The translations under genes and the position numbers were made by a program. Source: Ailurus styani (Eukaryota > Chordata > Mammalia > Carnivora > Ailuridae). Taken from it: a stretch of 64,000 nt of DNA. The DNA lies in contig LNAC01000728.1 in NCBI GenBank assembly GCA_002007465.1, forward strand, positions 558,001-622,000. Reading direction: 5' to 3'. Shown here one piece after another: positions 57,074-64,000 of this stretch (position 1 is its first letter; each line of letters starts with the position of its first letter). A model generated the notes under the pieces. It saw only the letters and a program-made list of their open reading frames with translations. It was not told the origin of the DNA and searched no databases.

Positions 57074-57893
57074 ATTCACCTTTAAATGTTTATCTTAACA
57101 ATATGAAAATGTTATGAACAAGGAAGCAAGGGAGAAAGAGAAGGAAGGAGAGAGGGAGGGGCTAAGGGCACAAGGAAAGATGCTGGACAGATTTCGTGGA
57201 TATAAATGTCAGATACCATCTTCCCCTCCAGTTGTTATACAAGCTTTTGGGATGTGCTTATTGTTTGGATGGTTGGATATGTCGTAATCATCCTGGGTAC
57301 CTTCCTCTGGAACACTCAAGAGCCATCACCCCACGTTGCCAGTGCAATGAGATTTTCAAATGCCGGATTCCATACAGACTTTAACCTTGCACCTCTGATC
57401 TAGATAAACTCCAAGCCAGCGGCGCCTTGGATTGCAAGAACCTGAGGCTGCACTCTGCTTCTGTGAGGAACTGCCAATGTTTTGCCCTCAGGCAAAAAGG
57501 AAACCTGATTTCTTTCCCCGGACCACATCTCAGAATGTCCAGTTCCAGCAGTTAAGATCTCTCCCCTGCTGCAGTTGCTAATTAAGACCATATTCAGTCA
57601 CCTCTCTGTCTCTGTTTCTCTGTCTCTGTGTCTCTCTGTCTTTCCTTCTCTCCCTTCCTTTTCCATTGATTCATGCCCGATTGTCCTATTCTGTGATACT
57701 GTTCAGTGAGGCTGACACTTGTTTCAGATGTGAAATGTCACAACCTTTATACTGCTTCGGTCACGTCCTTACTGTCAGGACAAGGAGAAAAATACCATCA
57801 TCTTCCAGAATTTCAAGTCATGTGGGGATTTATTTTTTTTAGTGGCTCCCCGAGAACTGAAATAATTTTATACATACTGTGATATAACTTTAT
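56966..57893. other. Intergenic sequence with simple repeats
   Basis: It holds (GT)18 at about 57034-57070, a purine-rich patch (57121-57180) and a CTCTGT-rich patch (57600-57660). Nothing coding is seen. Confidence 0.6.
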
Positions 57894-58105
57894 GGGGGCA
57901 CCTGGGTGGCTCAGTCCGTTAAGTATCCGACTCTTGATTTTGGCTCAGCTCATGGTCTCAGGGTCTTGAGATAGAGCTCTGTGGAAGGCTTCACACTCAG
58001 TGGGGAACCTGCTTAAGATTCTGTCTCTCTCTCTGTGCCTCCCATCCCCACTTGTGCACACAGGCTTGCTCTCTCCCTCTCTAAAATAACAAAACAAAAC
58101 AAGTG
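57894..58105 (+). mobile_element. Carnivore SINE, older subtype
   Basis: The head GGGGGCACCTGGGTGGCTCAG is followed by 'TCCGACTCTTGATTTTGGCT', CT-rich body text and AAAATAACAAAACAAAACAA. Confidence 0.9.
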
Positions 58106-58286
58106 AACAAACAAACAAAAATATCCCTTAACTTGAAGAGCAGCCACTTTCTCACTAATATAACTTAGAAATGAACTGATGTCAAGTGAATGTGAGGAAT
58201 GTGGGTACAATTCTTTGTTTCTCTGGACCTGCCAGCATTGGGAGGTAACAGTGGACAAACTAATACTCAACTCTCAACAGATCATA

Positions 58287-58383
58287 TTTTTTTAAGTAAC
58301 CTCTACACCCAATGTGCACCTTGAACTCACAACCCTGAGGTCGAGAGTGGCGTGTTCTACCGACTGAGCCAGCCAGGCGCCCC
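58287..58383 (-). mobile_element. Short carnivore SINE, minus strand
   Basis: AAGTAACCTCTACACCCAATG through CGACTGAGCCAGCCAGGCGC is the reverse complement of the short SINE form. The duplication TCAACAGATCATA / TCAACAGACCATA (58274-58286, 58384-58396) has one mismatch. Confidence 0.92.
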
Positions 58384-58396
58384 TCAACAGACCATA

Positions 58397-60578
58397 CTAA
58401 TGGAGTGAGTGAGCATCCATGTTTCAAACACATAGATAAATAATAATAAATAAATAAAATAATAAATAAATAAAAATAATTTAAGAGCATTCTGATTTAT
58501 ACACAGATATATTTTATTAGAATTTACTCCAGCTAAAATTAAAGTAACGATGATAATTCTATTCATTATTAAGCCCATCCTATACATCAGGCATTGTACT
58601 AGTTGTCTGATACACAGGATTCAACTTAGCCGACAATAGTTCTTCAGGGATGTGTGGTGTCTTTGGAGATGAAGAAATTGGGCTCAAAGTACTGAAGTGA
58701 ATTGAGTTTATGGTGCAGGTGCCATTGCTCCTTCCGGAACCAGCTCAGGTTTCTCCCTTCTCTCAGTTCCAGGAGATTCTCTGGTCCATAGGGCTCTCTG
58801 CTCTCTGAAAAGAAAGTTCTCACTATCCACACCAATAGTTCCCCTAACTTCTCATCTATCTTGCCTCACAATGCCTCTTCCTGTTTTATTATTATTCACA
58901 TTGTCACGGATACTTACCAGATTCCCCGACCTGAGTGGACAAAACACCCTATAACGACACATTTCCAACTTCTGTTTCTTCTCAACACTTAACTCAGAGA
59001 TGGCCCGCTACATGGAGAAGCAGTAGAATGGAACGTATGGGTGAAAAGATGGTGATGGAAAGCACCAGAGCCTTTCCTCTGCATCCATCAGCAGATGTGG
59101 AGGAAGATGGGGTGGTCTGGGAAACACTTCCAGATGGCTCCGTCTGCACCTACTTCATACGTGGCCCCTTGGCAACTGTCCCAAGGCCATTCTGAACTGT
59201 CCTCCATGGGGCAAACATTAGCAGGTTCTTTTCCCTCAAATAGGGAACTTCATCACTGCATCTGGGAGATTTGACTGAGTCAGAAATATTACTCTGAATA
59301 AAAATAAAAAATGTAGACTAGTCATAGAGTTGTATAAGTTGTAGGGGTGTTGAGGATGGGGTAGTGGGAGTGGCAGACTTGGAGATAAAAATCTCTAGAA
59401 TCACCACATGGTACCCTAGGAAACCACCAGCTGTTCTAGCACCTTCTTTCGCTTGTCAACTGAAGTCCAAAAATTGGTCTGTCACTTCAAGTCCATGTTG
59501 GTGAGGATGCATGTTAGTGGTGTTTCTCATTTGCTTTAATATTCTGTCATTTTTTCCAAAATCCCTTCAGAGAATCTCCCAAACCAAAAATTAAACTCAA
59601 GGAAAGTTTCCTTTTTGCAATTTAGCAGTTTGGAGTTTTTCGTGCATGGGCGCCACTCCACCCCATCCCACTCCATCCTAAATTGAGTTTGAGGCTTTTT
59701 TGTTTTCACTCTTGCATAACATGAAAACGAGTGAACACATTTTACTCAAAATTTCCATCTCCAAATCTCCTAAGTGGTGTGAAAAATCCTGGAAAATCTC
59801 AGAGCAAAAGAGGACGCTAGGAAAAATCAGGACAAGTGGAAACAGCAGCAAGGGATGTAACCTAACGTCAATATGACCAACATTCCCCAAAGATGTCTTC
59901 CCCCCAGTGAGGCTGGGCTGCTAGAGAGAAACCACAAGCTCACCGCCACTTCACAAGGATGGTCATGAATCAATCCTACCCCATCCAGCACCTGACACAC
60001 ATCTGCTTTGTCCCTTAGGGCACTCTAGGCCCAGTGCCGGCAGCCTACAATATGGTCAAGATTCCACGAAAATCACATCCCCAAAGAAGGACCGGTTCTA
60101 AAATAAAAAAGAAAATGGAGAATTGAAATTAATATGGTCAATTAAATATCTGTGAAACAGAACACTGTGTTAACTAGTAATAGAGAACTCAGTTTAGGTG
60201 TGTAGGATGTATGGACATATACACACATAGAAACATACATCCATATGTATAGGTGTATACGTATGTATTTATGTGGGGTTTTCCAACATAAATATGCATA
60301 TGTACACACAATCTAGTTGAGATATGAGTACATTTTAATATAGCTGATATAATGTGGCTCGGGCCTTAAAGTATACTCTTAACAACCCTGTCCAGCATGC
60401 AAACTTTGTACTTCATGACCCTTCATTCAGATGAATAAATGTGCTAAGTATGCTAGTTCCAGAAGGTAACACTCCCTGACTTCAAAGAACACAAAAATAT
60501 ACTTGATACAGCCAATTATTTCAGAACAAGATAAATTATGGTATAATTTAAAAAGATAGCTGGCAAATGAGTGATATC
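58397..60578. other. Intergenic sequence
   Basis: A MIR-like relic lies at about 58540-58700 (ATACATCAGGCATTGTACTA, AGATGAAGAAATTGGGCTCA). The rest, including 58900-60470, is not recognised. An L2-like scrap begins near 60430 and resumes after the next SINE. Confidence 0.5.
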
Positions 60579-60592
60579 AACAATTAGGAGAG

Positions 60593-60788
60593 GGGCGCCT
60601 GGGTGGCTCAGTCATTAAGCGTCTGCCTTCGGCTCAGGTCATGATCCCGGGGTCCTGGGGTCGAGCCCCACATTAGGCTCCCTGCTCGGTGGGAAGCCTG
60701 CTTCTCCCTCTGCCACTCCCCCTGCTTATGTTCCCTCTCTCACTGTGTCTCTCTCTGTCAAATAAATAAATAGTATCTTTAAAAAAGA
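60593..60788 (+). mobile_element. Carnivore SINE, full length, young
   Basis: The head and body are consensus-like. The perfect 14-bp duplication AACAATTAGGAGAG lies at 60579-60592 and 60789-60802. It splits an L2-like relic. Confidence 0.96.
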
Positions 60789-60802
60789 AACAATTAGGAG
60801 AG

Positions 60803-62431
60803 AGAGAAGGGCTGATTATTGGACTACCACAGGAAAGGCTACATGAAAAAGCTAGGCTTTGGGTTAGGTCTCCTAGTAGGGCTGAAGAGGTGGATAAAGG
60901 TAGGGATATGTGTAAGAATTGAAAGAAGGATGTGGAAGGCAAAGGTAGAGCCTTGAGGACAGCGGGGATGGCCTAAGTCTCTTCAGTGACCTTGGGTAAG
61001 GTCATTCATAGAGGAGGTTGGAAAGAAGTCGATGCTTTTTGTGTGAAAAAGCATTCAGTAATGGGCCTCTGACAAGGGTTGTTAGTATTTGGAATTTTTT
61101 CTTTCTTCCCACAACTAAAATGGTAATGCATTCAAGGTCCAAACTAACTACTTCTTTATTCCATTCTGGAAAGTTTTCAGAAATCCTTTCTCAAATGATT
61201 TCCGATAGATGGCATCATTTTCGGGCACCATGATATCAAGACAGGAATATATATTTGAGGGACTTGTCAAAATGAACTTCTGTTGGTTAAGACTTCCCCT
61301 CATGATCCATTTCAGTGATGTATGAAAAGACAGTAAAGGGATCAATTCCTCTTCTGAGCTCCCACTCCATTTTCTCTATATTACTATATAATGGATACTT
61401 CAATCCTTGTGTTAGAGTTGGTTCAACACATTTGAATCCCCTGGTGGACCACGAGTCCTGTGTGTGAGGTGGGGGTAATGGAAGTGTCTTATCTGTCTTG
61501 GTGTTCCCAGTACCAAACACAGTGTCCGGGCATCAGCAGGTGCTCTGTGAGAAGAATAAAGGTAAAAAGTGCTTGGTTAAGTGAAGAAAGTAAAAATAAA
61601 CACTTCTACAAATGATGTCATGTGTACATACATACATTCATGGAGAAAAAAACAGACACAGAGAGAAAGAACTTGAGGTTGATGTGATTTCCAGAAGTCA
61701 GAGGGACAATTTCCTTTATTCTTACAGAAAATAAAAATTCTGGAAGCTTTACATGGCAGAAATTGTTACTGTGAACCACTGTTCACAGATATTCACCCTG
61801 GGTATAATCATGAAGCTTTGGTTCCAATAGCAGGAGTGAGTTTATATTTCTTGATCTCTGATTACAGAAATAATGAGCTTAGTGCTGTGCAGAAGGAGAA
61901 CTGGATCAGAGAACATAACTGGGTCCAAATCCAGCACCCCAAGCACGTGTTCTGTAACCTCAAGAAGTCACTCATTCCCTTGAAGGATTAATTTCTCTTC
62001 TATAGAGTGAAAATACTAATGCTATCTCTATTCTTTGGAGTTGTTGTGAGTTTGATATATACATGGAACCCTATTAATTGCTAAGTTTTGTAAAAATAGA
62101 AGAGAAAAATATCTTTTTTTCAGATTCAGAATTCTTTGCTCCTATAACTTTCTCGAAAGCATTATATGGAAAGGAAAGAAACACTTCCTACAGATTGAAA
62201 ATCACATGAAGGACTCACGTGCCCCAAGGGCTACCCCTCCTCTTCAGATGGTTTCATCTCAAATTTACCCCATGTCTTGGGTGAGATGTTCAATCAGCAG
62301 ATGTTGCTGTTTTATTACAAAAATATGATAATAGGGTTTCATGCCATGGTTAGTCCATGATTCTCTGCTTTATGAAATCATGGGATAGTTAATTCCTAAA
62401 ATAGACAGAAAAACAAAAGAAGACAATTAGA
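60803..62431. other. Intergenic sequence with L2-like relics
   Basis: The stretch 60803-61010 (AGGCTACATGAAAAAGCTAG, GCCTTGAGGACAGCG) continues the L2 scrap. The stretch 61485-61565 has L2 3'-end wording (CAGTACCAAACACAGTGTCC). The rest is not recognised. Confidence 0.5.
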
Positions 62432-62592
62432 AGGGTGCCAGGGTGGCTCAGTCAGTGAAGCATCTGCCTTCGGCTCAGGTCAAGATCTCAGGGTCCTGGT
62501 ATCGAGTCTCGCATCGGTCTTGTGCTCTTTCTCTCTGTCTCTGCCTTTTTCTCTCAAATAGGTAAATAAAATAAAATTAAAAATTAAAAGAA
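62432..62592 (+). mobile_element. Carnivore SINE, internally shortened
   Basis: The head GGGTGCCAGGGTGGCTCAGT and left body are present, but the CT-rich right part is shortened. The tail is AAATAGGTAAATAAAATAAAA. Confidence 0.85.
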
Positions 62593-62839
62593 AAAGAAGA
62601 CAGATATTTTCTAAATAATTCAGTCTACTTTGGCTAGTTCCTAAGATTTTTGATTTTTTTTTTTTAAGGCTGACCACTGAATGCTATTATGACTATACAA
62701 AAGCATGGAAAGAATATTTTCAATTAATAAATGCTTATCAATAAGCTAGAATTTTAAAAAAAGCTACATTCATGATTGTAAATGTAACTATGATAAAAAA
62801 AATTTCTACAGAACTGTGAGGAAAAATTCAAAATTTGAA

Positions 62840-63235
62840 TATGTGAGAACAAACTGAGGGTTACTGGAGAGGGGTTGGGGAATGGGCTAAATGGGTGATG
62901 GGGATTAAGAAGGGCAGTTGTGATGAGCACTGGGTGTTGTATGCAAGTAATGAATCCTTGACAAACCATAAGAGACTCTTAATCTCACAAAACAAACTGA
63001 GGTTTACTGGGGGCTGGGGATAGGGTGGATGAGTTGTGGACATTGGGGAGGGTTTGTGCTATGGTGAGTGCTGTGAAAGGTGTAAGCCTGATGAATTACA
63101 GACCTGTACCCTTGGGGAAAACAATTTTAAAAATTAAAAAAAAGTAATGAATCCTTAAAGTCTATACCAGAAATTGGTCATACACTGTATGTTAACTAAC
63201 TAGAATTTAAATAAAAATTTGGAGAAAGGAAAAAA
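62840..63235 (+). mobile_element. Carnivore L1 3' end, interrupted by a second L1 3' end
   Basis: The outer element reads GAACAAACTGAGGGTTACTG, GGGCTAAATGGGTGATGGGG and GATGAGCACTGGGTGTTGTA up to 62959. It resumes at 63142 with ATACACTGTATGTTAACTAA, CTAGAATTTAAATAAAAATTTGG. This is the 3' end of a carnivore L1. Confidence 0.85.
62960..63141 (+). mobile_element. 5'-truncated L1 3' end nested in the above
   Basis: GACAAACCATAAGAGACTCT, GGACATTGGGGAGGGTTTGT, GCTATGGTGAGTGCTGTGAA and an A-rich end form a second, 182-bp L1 3' end. A perfect 15-bp duplication AAGTAATGAATCCTT lies at 62945-62959 and 63142-63156. Confidence 0.92.
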
Positions 63236-63769
63236 TAAAAGAGACTAAACTGGAACAAATTAAAAAATTGTACATATGAAATAATATTCTACCCACATAC
63301 AGTACAAGAAATGTATTAGACACATATTCAAGATGATCAACTTTGGGTAAAACCACCCAGAGATGAAGAAGGAGAGTTCCTTAAGCACCTACACAGATGT
63401 TCCAGAAAGCATAGGGAACCACAATTCACCAGAGAGCCCACAATGCCCCAGTGCTAACATGAAACATCGCTACACATTCATGATTATGGATTCCAAGTGA
63501 CATGTCATGCACACCCAGGGAAGAGGACTTTTCATCTGTGCCCTGCATTAGTTAGAATACAAGCAACTGATTCAGTTAGAGCCTTGACACTTTGCATGTA
63601 GGAGAAGAGCTGTTGCACAGAGATGAGAAACACAGACAAATGAAGGGAAACCATGAATGACCCATATGGAGTCAGGTATAAGCTTAGGTTCATAGCACCT
63701 GCATTGGAGGACTAAAGTATTTCTTTCTCAGGCCATTGCTTGAAATATTTTTCAATTAAGATTTTATTC
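63236..63769. other. Intergenic sequence, nothing recognised
   Basis: This is AT-rich sequence without a recognised element. Confidence 0.5.
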
Positions 63770-64000
63770 TTTAGACCCATTTTGGATTCGCAGCAAAACT
63801 GAAGGGAAGGTACAGAGATTTCCAATATATCCTCCTCCCCCCACATGCATAACCACCCCTATCATCCACATCCCCACCAGAGTGATATAATTCTTACCAT
63901 TGATAAACCTTCATTGATACATCACAATCACCCAAGCCCATAGTTTACAGTAGTGTTCACTGTTGGCCTTCATTCTGTGGGTTTGCACAGATGGACAACG
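63770..64000 (-). mobile_element. Old L1 3' end, minus strand, running off the window
   Basis: TTTGGATTCGCAGCAAAACTG, AAGGTACAGAGATTTCC, ACCACCCCTATCATCCACAT, CATTGATACATCACAATCAC and GCCCATAGTTTACAGTAGTG are the reverse complement of a common old L1 3' end. Confidence 0.8.

Overview
The window is a piece of a mammalian nuclear genome, almost certainly from a carnivoran. The main evidence is about twenty copies of the carnivore tRNA-derived SINE (head 'GGGGCGCCTGGGTGGCTCAG', tail ending in (AAATAAATAAA)TCTTT), in both orientations, plus a carnivore-type L1 3' end near 63 kb. The SINE subtype with 'CTGCCTACTTGTGATCTCTCTCTGTCAAATAAATAAATA' spread over its 3' half is the form I associate with mustelids (ferret, mink, otter, badger). 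That species-level guess rests on memory and is an inference.

Two protein-coding genes lie head to tail on the + strand in the first 18.7 kb. NT5C1B (cytosolic 5'-nucleotidase 1B) contributes its last three coding exons (1555-1677, 2091-2275, 10247-10579); the rest of the gene lies upstream of the window. RDH14 (retinol dehydrogenase 14) is complete in two coding exons (13995-14387 and 17594-18211). They join to exactly 336 codons, the length of the human protein, with all short-chain dehydrogenase motifs intact. RDH14 has a CpG-rich promoter with a ZNF143-type and an ETS-type site. The gene order matches human chromosome 2p24, where NT5C1B-RDH14 read-through transcripts are known. The intron phases here would allow an in-frame fusion.

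From about 18.7 kb to 64 kb I find no gene. This fits the gene-poor interval that follows RDH14 on the KCNS3 side in human. It is filled with carnivore SINEs, old L1/HAL1 fragments, MIR and L2 relics, a few hAT (MER5/Charlie-like) elements, one MaLR-type LTR and several microsatellites. There are three assembly gaps or ambiguous-base patches (14696-14697, 29694-29728 with 29752, and 45427-45471).

I did not find a convincing undescribed biological system. The most interesting points are: the phase-compatible NT5C1B/RDH14 fusion junction; a triplicated perfect hairpin between the two genes (11499-11571); a convergent pair of CTCF-like motifs bracketing RDH14 (12.4 kb and 49.6 kb); a head-to-head pair of old L1s in the last NT5C1B intron; a strong G-quadruplex motif at 50.8 kb; a 74-bp alternating purine-pyrimidine tract at 55 kb; and nested retroposon insertions whose order can be read from their target-site duplications.
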